A stretch of DNA of 64,000 nt, from assembly GCA_036417435.1 (NCBI GenBank), contig CM070899.1:169785494-169849493 (forward strand), written 5' to 3'. A model generated the notes under the pieces. The model was not told the origin of the DNA. It worked only from the letters and a program-made list of their open reading frames with translations, and searched no databases. Source of the stretch: Inia geoffrensis. Its lineage: Eukaryota > Chordata > Mammalia > Artiodactyla > Iniidae. Shown here in pieces: positions 12,765 through 25,690 of this stretch (positions within the stretch are counted from its first letter, which is position 1; the number at the start of each line of letters is the position of its first letter). The position numbers and the translations under genes are program-made.

Positions 12765-12995
12765 AACAGCCGTCATTTATCATCTATGATGTCCCAGGCC
12801 CTGTGCTAATCATATTAAAATAGCACCGCATTTTTTCCTTGATGATAATCCTGTAAGGTAGATTTTTGTCTCCATTTCTGAGATAAGGAAACGTATGTAG
12901 AAAGATAAAGAAACGTAGCCAACAGGACACAACTAGCTAACAGCAAAGCCAGAAATGTTTCCAGGAAGAACTGTCAGATTCCAAAATGATGCTCT
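12765..12995 (+). repeat. MIR SINE relic
   Basis: 'cgtcatttatcatctatgatgtcccaggccctgtgctaat', 'gataatcctgtaaggtag', 'ccatttctgagataaggaaac' and 'aacaggacacaactagctaac' occur in MIR order. A reversed MIR piece also lies just upstream at about 12400-12500. Confidence 0.75.
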
Positions 12996-13184
12996 TTACC
13001 CAGAACTGACAGGAGAAGGAAAGGGGAAGGAAGGAATTTTCTGAAAAGGAGGCAGTTTTGATTGTGTGTCAGCCTGATATTTTTTTAATAAGTCACTTTG
13101 GATGATAGGTCAAAGTATGTGACAGTGAAGATGTGAAAGTTTTTCTTATTTTATAAACAGTTGGCTTTTACAGCTGTATGAGAC

Positions 13185-13452
13185 TTTTCCCCCAGTTTTA
13201 CAGAGAGATAGTTGGCATGCAGCACTGTATAAGTTTAAGGTGTTAGAGCATAATAACTTGGCATCCGTATATGTTGCAAAATGACTACCACAATAAGTTT
13301 ACTTAATATCCATCGCCTTATATGTTAGTTACAAAAATTTTTTCCTTGTGGCAAGAACTTTCAGGATTTACTCTTAACAACTTTCAAGTATGCCATAAAG
13401 CAGTGTTAACCATTGTCACCCGGTTGTACATTACAACCGCAGTACTTATTTA
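13185..13452 (-). repeat. Old L1 (L1M-type) 3' UTR fragment
   Basis: 'ttacagagagatagttggcatgc', 'aagtttaaggtgttagagca', 'tgactaccacaataagttta', 'tttccttgtggcaagaactttc' and 'cattgtcacccggttgtaca' match the reversed 3' UTR of old mammalian L1s. A related, longer copy is at 53405-56195. Confidence 0.8.
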
Positions 13453-14404
13453 TCTTTCATGTAGGAGGCTTTTGAGGTTATCTTAGAGAGGAGGAAAATG
13501 ACCTCAAAAGAAGGGAAGTGATTTGCTTCCTAGAACTTGTTCACTGACCCAGCCTCACTCTGTGGAAGGCAGGAAGGCCAGTTAAAACCTCATCTCTCCT
13601 TCACCAGACATTTTTGAAAAAAAGCAAGGAAGAGAAAGGTCAGTTTCCCTGTCAGGGGCCTGGCAGAGGGGCAAGGTGGGCTCAGAATCAAGCAGGACTT
13701 CACGGAGATGCCAGCCTCGCGCTGTGAGAAGGCTGTCCCCGGGCCGTCCAGGGTAGGGCGGGGATTCCAGGCTGGGCCAGCCAGGGGGGCTTCAACTGTG
13801 CACCCTCCTCAGCGTTCATGGAGACCCCTCCCCTCCCCGGATTCCAGCCAGCCAAGCTGCGGTGACCACAGGAACTGGGATGGATCCCAGGAGTTTGGGA
13901 TACACACCAGGCATCACAAAGCCTGTTTTGAGCAAGTGACTAGAAGAGCGTACAATCAGAGCCGTGCAGGTAGAACAGACCGTGTACAAAACCCAAAAAC
14001 ACCCAAAGGCGAGGAGAAGAGCTTAATGATCTGTGTGTGGAGAAGAAGAGCCAGACAGGCCTGATGGAGCGGAATTGATATAAACGCCATGTCCTTTGTT
14101 AGTTTAGAGGCAATAACGGGGAAGAGAGAGAGAGTCGGGAGACACAGGTGAAATGGGGGTGCCTGTAGCTTTACGTGTGTGTGTGTGCGGATTCAAAAGG
14201 GAAGTCTCCTGTCTCAGGGGCGTTGTTCAGTTCCTAGGACAGGGTGACATCCAAGGTCCCTTCCAGTGCTGACTCCATGCCTCTGGTCTTGTGAGTGAAT
14301 GATGCTAAGCTGGGAGTGCTGAGTATCCCACGCGATCCCTGGCTGACGGGAGCGGCAGCATGATTGCGGTGCTATTTTTTTTGTTTAAGTTTTTTTCTCT
14401 CTTT

Positions 14405-14512
14405 CTTTTTTTTTTTTTTAACACCTTTATTGGAGTATAATTGCTTTACATGGTTGCGTTAGTTGCTGCTGTAGAACAAAGTGAATCAGCTCAACATATA
14501 CGTATATCCCGG
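14405..14512 (-). repeat. Cetartiodactyl L1 3' end stub
   Basis: Poly-T, then 'aacacctttattggagtata', 'attgctttacatggttgcgttag' and 'acaaagtgaatcagctc': the reversed 3' terminus of the lineage's L1 family. It is heavily 5'-truncated (about 100 bp). Confidence 0.88.
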
Positions 14513-15799
14513 TGCAGTTGTCTGTTTGAGGAAGGTCGTGAGCTGTCGTGAGCCAAGGTGGCGTTACCTCCAGGAAGAGTGTTTAACAGCGGCCTCTGGG
14601 CCACCGTGTGCCCCGCTTGGTCCTTACCCAGCGGCAGCGCGCCCTGGCACTGTGAGAAGTGAGCACGGAACATTCCTAGAATAACTGAAAATTTGCATTT
14701 TCCTCCCCTCTCAGCCTTTTGCTCACCCACAGGGAAGGGAGTCTCCCTCACACCCCGCCACCCGGCCTGTTTGGTTTGGAGCGGGCTCTGCCCCTCGTCA
14801 GTGCTCAGCCCGAGAATTCCGTCCTTCCTACCACTTCTGCCCCCTGGTTTCCAAGAAAGAGCTGACCACCCCGAGGTAGAACTGGCGTCCTTTTCTGAGG
14901 ATGCAGCTGTTACAAACAGGAGGAAACACTCATGTGAGGCCTCCAGGAGGAGAGGCTGAATAACGACATCTGCTCCCCAGCTTCCTTGTGCCTGGGCTTT
15001 CGGGTGGATTTGCTCATTCACGTATTTCTCTTCACTGATGTGCATCTGGGGAAAGCAGGCAATTGACAGTTGTTGGAAATGGAAACCTGACTGGTCTTGG
15101 TTTGTTTCTGAGTATCCTCTGAGCTGTGTATTTTCAGCCCTGCTGGGAAAACTAGAGGAGTCTATTTAGGGGGGTCTTGCTCTGAGCTGGGAATAGCAGA
15201 CTGTACGGTATTCTAAACTTAGGCCCAGCCTGGCACAGACTTACCTTCCAGAGGCCACCAGCCGTGTTTTCGGTTCCTAAAAGGAAAGGCCGGTGGTGGG
15301 AACAAGTTTTTTATCCAGGGCTGGTTTCCTATCTGAATAAGCCCCAAGCTTGTTCCTCTCATGTCCTAAATTGGTTGGACACGGCAGTCTGTGCCCAGTC
15401 TGGTCTGTGTCCAGGGCCCTCGGAGTCGGACCTGACGGGCTCTGCCAGCCACCTGCCAGCCAGAAAGTATGGTCAGTGTCCCCGGCATCTGTCTGCCCCT
15501 TAACAGTTCCAAGGTCCAAGAAATTACTTCTTAGGCATCAGGTATCAGCTCAGAATTGAATAGTTTGGTGCTAAAGGAAAGGGAAGATGGATGGCTTCAA
15601 GCCCAGAAAAGACTGAGCAAAATGCAACTTCCTGTGAGGTTGGGGGAGGCCAAGCGGTCAAATGTAGAGCAAGGGTGGCGTTGAGGTTGACAAGGGATGT
15701 GAGGGAGAAGAATGGGCTGGAGGAAAAAAAAAAAAATAAAAAGAATGGGCTGGAGGGAACCCCAGCTCATCAACGAGACTGGCGACTATAAGCCCAGAG

Positions 15800-16530
15800 A
15801 GAAGAGTGAGGTGTAAGAACGGATGGGGTGTGGGGTGGGGGGAGCAGAGAAGAGGTGAGATAAAGCAGAGGGAGGAAGTAATAGGATGAGGGGGGACTCT
15901 GAGGACAGGAGGTCGAAACTAAACCTCCCTTCCTCCCTGCTAATAGAAGGCTAAGGTCAAGCAAGAACTAGAGAAAAGATTGCCCAGTGTTGTAAAGGAC
16001 CCAGTGGAAGGCAGCGGCGACATAGCTCTTGCGGTTCTGAGAACTTTTCTAGGAAATGCAGGAGTAGGTGTGCCAAGCAGGGCCGAGCTGAGGCTGGGAA
16101 CCCTGTCACTGAGCACAGAGGACGTGAGGGGCCCCGGGGGGAGGGAGGGGAGTAGAACGTGGCAGAGCTCAGGTCAGCCGGGATGGAGCCAGAAGGGAGC
16201 AGTGGGCCCCGGGTGTGAGCAGGTCCATGGACCAGAGATCCTGGGGATGCCAGAGAGGGGCTGGGGGGCAGACCCTGGGTAGGGGTCTGGTGCTCAGACC
16301 AGGTGGGTGGACACGCTTGGGACCTCAGAGGTGAGACATGGCGGGTAGGAAGCTGGGGGAGGGGAAGAAAGAGGGGAGTTGAATTCAGGTTGTGTTGTCC
16401 TTGTGGACTCTGATGTTGCAGGAATGGGGGTGAAAAGGGGAAGAAGGGGGAGCCGGGCAGAGTGGCCCACCATGAAGGTGCTGACCCATCCTGGAGGGGA
16501 TGCAGGGTACGGAGGTGGGACCTGGCTTAG
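15800..16530 (+). other. Purine/G-rich intronic tract
   Basis: The stretch is dominated by G and A, with runs such as 'ggggtgtggggtggggggag', 'ggggccccggggggagggag' and 'ggaatgggggtgaaaagggg'. It precedes the CAMK1D exon at 16733. Intronic G-runs can influence splicing or form quadruplexes, but that is inference only. Confidence 0.5.
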
Positions 16531-16604
16531 AGTGCAGTGGTGGTGGGTCATGGACGTTCAGACAAGAGCTGTGCGTTGAAATAAGCAGCCTGGAGGGGCA
16601 GTGA

Positions 16605-17926
<1,322 letters not shown>

Positions 17927-19187
17927 TAGGGAGAGAGGGGGACTCTCGTTTGCCGAGTAGCTACTGTTTGTCGGGGTCTGTCAATACGTGATCTTATTTA
18001 ATACTCCCAACAATCCTATTCACTATTTTTAAAATACTTTTTCAAATTTAGTTATTTCATATTTCTACAACTGTAGCTACTGTTGTTTCCATTTATAAGA
18101 AATCTGAGGCTCAAGTCCCACACAGCCACGTGTGTGTGGACAAAAGCCCGACACCTTCTCATCCATCTCCTTATGTTCTGATTTGCTTCTCATTGGGCAT
18201 CACCCTTAGGGACTGAGGAAGGGATGGCAGAGACTCATATGACAGTCTGATCTCATTGACTTTTAAAATGTATTTTCTTTCTTTCTTTTTTTTTTTCTGA
18301 TAATCATTTGAGCTGATTTATACGAAGTGCGTTGGCTTTGGGATCCAAGTAATAGTACTAATGTTTCGCTGTCCTTCATCTGTGCGTGGAATAGTACATC
18401 AGGGGGGACACACTCACACCCTCCTTAGTTTTCTCTCCCGCTCCCCACTCTGTATCTTTCTCTTAACCTCATACTAGGCCTTTCCATGGGCTCCTCTGCA
18501 CTGCAGAGAAGCTGCCTTGATCGGCCCCGTAGGCCTTCATTTCCATAATCATTGAGACCCTTCAGTTTGGTCTCACTCTGAGCATCACACTCCTTCCTGT
18601 TTGCCTCAAAAAAGGTTCCCCTCCTCTTTAAATAGCCCTCCCACCTCATTCCGGAATGTCCAGCCCTTAAGTTTTCCCGGGAAATCTCCATGAGCATCCC
18701 CTGACACAACCGCACGCTGCTTTAGGCCCACATTTACATCTCAGGGCAAATCGTTTCCACCCTCTGGTCAAAGGAAACCCCACAATCTGTCATTCACTTG
18801 AAGATTCAGACAGTGGCTCTGACAGCAAAGCCATCTTAGCGATTTACTTTATGGCTATCCCGATGTTCGAGCCCACCGAGTTCACGGTGACGGGCGTGAC
18901 GGGTGTACTGCTGCAGCTAGGAAGATCATCCCACGTGAGAACATTCTGATGCCAACACATTTGCTTGGGGAGCATTGGAGGTGCAGCCCATGAGGAATTT
19001 TTCTAAGCCAGGGGGCTGCCGAGTTCACACAGGACTCAATCAGCAGCCCCGTTTCAATGTGCCCTATGTCACAAATGCTTCTTAGCCAAGAGTCCAGACC
19101 ACACACCAAGCTGGGGTCAGAAGGGGGTATCACATTCTTTATTCACTCTTAAAACCCCTGCTTCTCACTGCCGTTGTAAGAAATAAA

Positions 19188-19195
<8 letters not shown>

Positions 19196-19230
<35 letters not shown>

Positions 19231-19420
19231 GGTATGCGGGCCTCTCACTGTTGTGGCCTCTCCCGTTGCGGAGCACAGGCTCCGGACGCGCAGGCTCAGC
19301 GGCCATGGCTCACGGGCCCAGCCGCTCCGCGGCATGTGGGATCTTCCCAGACCGGGGCACGAACCCGTATCCCCTGCATCGGCAGGCGGACTCTCAACCA
19401 CTGCGCCACCAGGGAAGCCC
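19196..19420 (-). repeat. CHR-2-type SINE with target-site duplication
   Basis: A long pure T tail (19194-19228) is followed by 'gcggtatgcgggcctctcac', 'ggctcagcggccatggctcac', 'ccgctccgcggcatgtggga' and 'gcgccaccagggaagccc'. The flanking 10-mer AACAGTTCTT occurs at 19186-19195 and again at 19421-19430. The intact duplication and long tail mark a recent insertion in the last CAMK1D intron. Confidence 0.93.
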
Positions 19421-19724
19421 AACAGTTCTTATAAGGACGGTGTATATTCAATACCTAGCCCAATGCCTAGTATGTAGTAAGTGCTCAGTAAATGGAACCC
19501 ATCATACTATGGTGGCTAAACCATGTTGTATCCAAATACAAAGCAGTTATCATTCTTATAATGAAACAAGGAGGGAAGACCTGGGTCTAAGAAGAATTTG
19601 GATACATTGCAAATGTTTTCCTGTGGATAGGGAAAAATTTGGAGTCAAGTGCATAAAAGTTTGTGCCCCGCGACAAACCCTTGCAGCGGGAAGAGGGAGT
19701 GAGTAGATCCTTCTGAAGCTTTGA

Positions 19725-19871
<147 letters not shown>

Positions 19872-21070
19872 CCGGCCCTACAGGTGGGGCCCAGGGGGTG
19901 AGGCCAGGGAAGGGGGCCCCCAGGGGCCCCCAGCGCCACCAGCCACTCCAGAGCCATCCCACCTTGCACGGTGCGCCTCCCTGCACAGGACTGGAAGACA
20001 GAAGTTTTTTACGGCCATATTTTATACTGCAATTCAGAAGCGTTCATTTCTCACAAAGTGTACTGGCTCAAGGGAGCGGATTTGATAGGATCTGGTGCTG
20101 TACATACGAGTCTCGTGAAGCCCTAACAGAATGGACTTTCTCAGTTCCTCTCCCTCAGCCCTGTCGTTTCCAATCTTCTCAGTAGAGGTAACCGTCTATG
20201 TTGTATTTTTTCATTCATAACAAAAAAAAAGGTTTCAACTGGATTATTTAAGTATCGGTAAATATTGTGCATTAGGGGTTTTTTTTTTTTCCTTTTAAGA
20301 AACATGTCCTTCTGAGCTATACTTCTTACTTCCGTGCCCTGTACCTTTTGCTTGTCAGTAGTAGAATTTTATGTTAACCTTTAAGAGATTTTTTTTTTTT
20401 CTTCCGAAGGGAATTTAAAAGTACTTTTTAAAATTCTGATAAGAGGATCGATCAAGAATCTGTTTCCGAGGTGAAGAGTGCACTTTACTTCAGTTCCTTC
20501 TCCTTGTCTCCCCTTCTTCCTCGGAGGGGCAGTTTTCTGAGAAGACAGCTCAGCCCTTCTGCAGCCTGTCTTCTCCCCGGGGGTGCGGGCACCGTGGGAG
20601 GGAACCTGCAGAAAACCTTGCCTGGCAGCTCCTGCAGCAAAGCCCTCTCCAGCTGGAGACCCTGGGGCCTCTTGCCATCAGTGGTCAGAGATCAAGAAGC
20701 CTGCTCTCCCACGACAAAAGGCTAGACTTGCTGTGAAGGAGAGGACCCCCGCTCCCCCAGCAAAGATTTAAGAGCCTCCCTGGCCGAAGGAGCACAATGC
20801 CATTTTGTTTGGAGTGAATTTCCCACACAGCTGTCATTTCTCACAAGGGGAGTGACAGCGTGGAAGCCCTGCTCTCAGCTATGCAGTTTTAAAATTAATC
20901 TCTCTGTTTTTTAAAAATGTATTTCTAATCTTACAACTGAAAATGGCCTCCAGCTTACACCAGTTGTTTCTGCAAATGTTTACGCTGTTCTTAGGGGCTG
21001 ATCCAGAAGGGAGGAGAGGGAAATGGCCTTGGAAAAGACTCCATTTATCTGGGTTGGTTAAGGAGAGCAG

Positions 21071-21185
21071 GACAGTGGCCACTGCAGTGACGGCGGAGAC
21101 CCGGCAAGCAGGACAGTGGCCACTGCAGTGACGGCCGGAGACCCGGCAAGCAGGACAGTGGCCACTGCAGTGACGGCCAGAGACC
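21071..21185 (+). repeat. Tandem repeat, 41/42-bp unit, nearly three copies
   Basis: Units begin with GACAGTGGCCACTGCAGTGA at 21071, 21112 and 21154; the third is truncated. Differences are one inserted C and a few substitutions. It lies in the inferred CAMK1D 3' UTR and gives the repeated 'GRHCSGHCPACRVS' in the chance minus-strand ORF at 20879-21406. Confidence 0.93.
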
Positions 21186-22143
21186 ACCCCAGCCAGGCCC
21201 AGCCAGCACTGAATGCCATCCTTCTGACCAACGGAGTCCCCAAACCAAAGACCTGTGATGGTGGGGTCACCAAAGGTCCCAGTTTGCCCAGGACTGAAGG
21301 ATTTCCTGGGATGTAGGACTTTCAAACCAGCAATGTCCGGGGACCACTGGGCCACATTGTCCACCCACGTGGTGGATTGGTGTGCAGGATAGAGTGAGCA
21401 CAGCATGAAACCCAGGGGAAAGCGCTTCTCTAGGAGGCTTCAAGGATGCTGTCTTGAAGAGGCAAGCAGGGGGCTCCAAATGCCCACTTTGCAGAAGCCC
21501 CCCCTCGGCCCTTGTGCCCGCATGATACCTTGAGTCTGCATCGCACAGTCAGCCTCAAGCCCGCAGTGGGTCCCTGTTCATCTGCCTGATGGTCCAGTGA
21601 CTTTCCTGGCTGTTGTCCTCATGCCCTTCTCCCACAGTTGACCAGACACAGTGGATCCTGTAGGCCATGCCATCTTCGTTACTTCTGCACCTTGGCCTAG
21701 GTCCAGGCCGAATGTTCAGTGATGCCCCCCATCACACACACAGTGTTATGAGGCTCAGCACCCCATTCTGCCTCCTTTAGGAAGGCAGTGCAGGTGTGCA
21801 GGAGAGCAGCCAGAAAGACAGGCATCTGGTCTACCCCGTGTCCACTGTGTCCTAGGCACTCAGCCCCTTGACAGGATTCCCGCTTGGTGTCTGCCACACC
21901 AGCATCCAGAGTGAAAATCAAGCTATTACTCTTCAAAATTTGTAAAAAGCCTGGAAATGTCTATAAAACGACAGTAGACCTGGTTAAGAAGCAAGTGGTG
22001 CCTGAGTTGGAGGACAGTAGCAAGAATATTATAAACAATAACAGAAAATTGAGTCATCTCTCCCAGGGGTTTATTAGAATGTTGCTTACCACCAAGTATA
22101 ATAGAAGATTCAAGTTTCAACAGCATAAGAAAACAAGGAACTA

Positions 22144-22276
22144 GGGACTTCCCTGGCCGTCCAGCGGTAAAGACTCTGTGCTTCCAATGCAGGGGGCATG
22201 GGTTCGATCCCTGGTCGGGGAACTGAGATCCCATGTGCCTCGTGGCACAGCCAAAAAAAACAAAAACAAAAAAAAG
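22144..22276 (+). repeat. Short tRNA-Glu-derived SINE inside the CAMK1D 3' UTR
   Basis: Head 'gggacttccctggccgtcca', B-box region 'gggttcgatccctggtcggg' and an A-rich tail ('ccaaaaaaaacaaaaacaaa'). Flanking direct repeats GAAAACAAGGAACTA (ending 22143) and GAAAACCAGGAACTA (22276-22290) form the target-site duplication. It is in sense orientation, so it would be part of the transcript. Confidence 0.92.
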
Positions 22277-25200
22277 AAAACCAGGAACTAGATGTTTTGG
22301 GGGAGGGGGTGATAATTTGCCTGGCTTGGATGCTTAGAACGTGCGCCTGAATAGTTATCAGCTCCTTGTACTGTGTGCTATGTGCAGTAGTTTGCACTTG
22401 GAAAGCAACATCTGAAGCCAAATTTATTGATGATAAATTATTTTCTGGAGCTGACGTGTGGGGTGCATGTTCTATGCAATTAGTTTGAAAGTATGTCTTA
22501 CCTGGAAAGTGCAGAAGAGCTGAGAGATGGGCCAGACCCCCTCTTTGCAGTTGGGGGTCTGCTCTTGGTCATGGTTGGCCGATAACACGTCAGGAGATGG
22601 TGACTGTTTCAGCCCAAATGTAGACTCTGTTGAACTTGACATGAGTGAGTCTCTACTGTCTGGATGCGTGTATTCCCATTGTTTTAGGAGGAGGAAAAAA
22701 TACTGATAACTCCCATATAGAACTTACGCTCTGTTGAGAGAGCCTTAGTGGTAAAAGAATGGAGGTTCTCTTTCAACCGTATTTAGTATTATTTACACTT
22801 TATGACAACATGGGAAGAGAGCTCAGAATGTGCCTTTTGGTAACGCCTGCCAAGTGGAGTGGCAAAATCCTAGAACCCTCACTGATGTCAAATTCCACCG
22901 ACGAAGCTGATCATTTCATACGGGGCCCCAGCTTACACACCCCCTGGAGGCCACTGTGTGCAGCTGAGGCTAATGGTGGACCACGGACTTCATCACAGTC
23001 TGCCTTCCAACCTCCCCGCCCCCCAGTTTGGTCTCTTCACCTCCTCAGAGCAAGTGGATTGTTTCTGTCATTTGAATGAGTGTCCTCAAATGGTCTTGCC
23101 CTCAGCTGCCTGTCTGTCCCCATTCACTTCCCTGGTCTTCATCTCATCCGTGAGGCCATCAGGGAGGCTAGCGTTTGTCTGAAACAGAGAGCGTGTGCCC
23201 GCATGTGGCCCCAACAGACCTTTGAGAAGGTCCCAGCTCTCCAGCCAGCTCTTAGCATAGCGTCCAGGGAACTGGGCAATCAGGCTTGGGGTTAACCAGG
23301 CAAGGCTCTGGCACTTAGGGAGCATGAGCCGGTGAAGAAAGGCATTTGGCATTTGACCCCCCAGACTCAGTTTACCTGCCCGTCACTAACCTCATCCTGT
23401 TCATTTGTCTCCCTTGGTGTCCAGCAGATCCTGGGTGAATTGTGATCGGGAGAGGGGGACCTCCCCCCTTTTAGAACGAAGGCCAAAAACACCAGGGACA
23501 AAGGGAGGGAAACCAAGTGACCCTTCCTGAAAAGGGAGATTGACCCTCTCTCTGGAGGAGTGACAGCTTAATCTGATGAACACCCTGGGGTTTGACATTT
23601 TGTGAGCAATTTTAAACAGAAAGAAAAGACCGTATCCCAGGGGAGATAACTCTGTATTTTAAGGCTTTGGCCACCGTGGCCCCCTGGCCCACCCAGAGCC
23701 TGGGCTGGTGTTGATTCTTCACCCTGGAGAAGCCACCCTGGAGCCATCGCTCCAGGGCTGAGGGCAGGAGGAGGAGGGTATGGCCTCTGTGCTTTGCCTG
23801 CGACTCTCATGACTTCTCGACTTCATATGATTTCCACAAGCTCACCGCTGGGTTTCCTCTGGATATGAGAAGGAACAGCAGAGTGCAGCAAAGGGCAGCT
23901 CCTCCCATTTCCATGAACAGAAATAAGATGTACTCTTTCCCGGGGTTGCACAGTCACTTCTGGCAAGAGGAATGAAAGTCCTCCCATTCAACCGATGCAC
24001 GAAACCTTTGCATGTTCTTCCGAAACAATACTGCTTCCCAATCTGTCCACTCACACTCTGCAGAGTTGGCCTTTTCCTTAAACACATTCCAGACCAAACA
24101 CTGTTCAGTTTGTTTCAAGAAAAATGTATATACCTGTATGTAACCCACAGCTCTTTGCTGGGGGCAGGGGGCTGGCCGTAGGTTGGGGCTTCGGGTGTAC
24201 CTGACATTGGCCAAAGAGTGTTCCGATCCTTTGGTTTTCAGAATCGAAAATGTTGCGATAGGAAAGGTGAATTGGGCAGATTTCTAAAAGGGGGACTTAA
24301 TTCACAGAGATACCAAGAAAACTAGTCTGCAGGTGAGATAGCTTGGAAACCTCTACGCTGGACAGCAGGCAGGGAGGAGAAAGAGGAAGATAGAGGCCCA
24401 AGCCCCCTTCAGCCCCACCCTTCGTTGTGGTCCCAGTGCATCGTGATCTGTAGCCTGAGCGCGGGCACAGGAGCCCAGCCCCACTGTGAAGTGGGCCCTG
24501 CGTGCTGGCCACGGCCTGTCCCGCCTCCTGCTCTGTGCCGAATCAGACAGCGAGGAACATCAGCCCTTCCCACCTTCCCTGCCACCTGCAGCAGGAGCAG
24601 CTGGGCTTGTGACTCCGGAGGTCTCTGCTTCTGGAAATCCAAAGGCTGTGCATTTGGCAGCCAACCCCACAGCATGTGGCTGCCAGGTCTGGTTTCGTGG
24701 ACAAAGTGTGGAATGGCTTCTCAGCGTCTGAATCTCTCTACACCAAAGGGACTAACTATTGCATTTCCCCCTTTGTACCAATGCCGCTTCTGCATTCGCC
24801 ACATCCATCTTTAATCTTTTGGTCTCCAGAAAACTTCTCGTACGATGATTATGTCCTCTGATGATTTACCAACTTATTTTACTTCAAGGTGATTTTATTT
24901 CCTTATGGACAGGAAAAAAGAAAATGAAAGGAGTGTTTGAGGCTTTAGTCATAGGGATAAGGTATGACCAGGGACTCAAAAGCCCCAAACACTAGATAAA
25001 TTACTTCTCAAAGGAGAACCTTCATCTGGGCAGACTGAGGTTCCTGGGCCCTCATGGTAGCCTTGCACTTGAGGGATGTAGGAGCGCTGGGGCAGGACTG
25101 GCAGTGGTTTGGACATTTTACAAAAAACAAAAACATTTTGACAGCAACAAAAATGCTGGAACCTCGCAGCAGCATCTTTGTTTTGCAAGACAGGCAGCAT

Positions 25201-25490
25201 GTTTCAGAGGACATTTCTCTTAGCCCCACGATCAGGTTGGAAGACATGAAAGGTACATTCTGTCCAGCATAAAATTTGGAACAATTTCTAAATTGGCTCT
25301 GGTCACCACACATCATGTCATAGTCCTTCTTGCAGCTCTCCCAACAGTGAGCACGTTTTCCAAAAGCTTATGATGTCGAACCCAGGAATGTCCCTGTGTC
25401 TAGTATTACCAGGCTTGCAATTGGTTTGATTTTTCCATAAAACCATGCTTGTCCAAAAGAAGGGAAACTGTGCATTTATTCCATGCATGT

Positions 25491-25496
25491 AATAAA
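25491..25496 (+). terminator. CAMK1D: Possible proximal polyadenylation signal of CAMK1D
   Basis: AATAAA in 'catgcatgtaataaactctg', 158 bp before a stronger candidate. No clear GU-rich element directly follows, though 'ttgcggcactgcaaaattgtt' lies downstream. Confidence 0.45.
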
Positions 25497-25648
25497 CTCT
25501 GCAAGAAATTTACCCCACGTAGGTTTGCGGCACTGCAAAATTGTTAACGGGCCTGTGTAGCAAATGATTCTCTGCCTTGACAATCATGTACACATATCAA
25601 GATTTCTATCATAATGACAATGAGATTGATGACTTCTTGTTTTCCTCC

Positions 25649-25690
25649 AATAAAGACGATTAACCATCTTCAGATGTATGTGGTTTGTTT
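25649..25690 (+). terminator. CAMK1D: Likely distal polyadenylation signal of CAMK1D
   Basis: AATAAA at 25649-25654 is followed about 20 bp later by a GT-rich element ('agatgtatgtggtttgtttc', 25672-25691), the expected arrangement of cleavage signals. It sits at the end of the repeat-poor block. A further AATAAA at about 26145 is an alternative. Confidence 0.65.

Larger units (their letters stand above)
19872..25670 (+). other. CAMK1D: CAMK1D 3' untranslated region (inferred extent)
   Basis: The 5.8 kb after the stop codon is almost free of transposons (one SINE at 22144-22276), unlike the flanks, and ends at a good polyadenylation signal. A long 3' UTR is usual for CAMK1D. It contains poly-T runs near 20280-20292 and 20391-20400, a 3-copy 41/42-bp tandem repeat (21071-21185), and short ORFs that show no domain. 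Extent is inference; RNA evidence would settle it. Confidence 0.7.

Noticed and set aside
14491..15045. 184-codon minus-strand ORF
   Set aside because: It starts inside an L1 stub, overlaps open frames on the other strand and has no recognisable motif; it lies in a CAMK1D intron.
20879..21406. 175-codon minus-strand ORF with repeated GRHCSGHCPACRVS
   Set aside because: The repeat is produced by the tandem DNA repeat in the CAMK1D 3' UTR; no independent gene signal.
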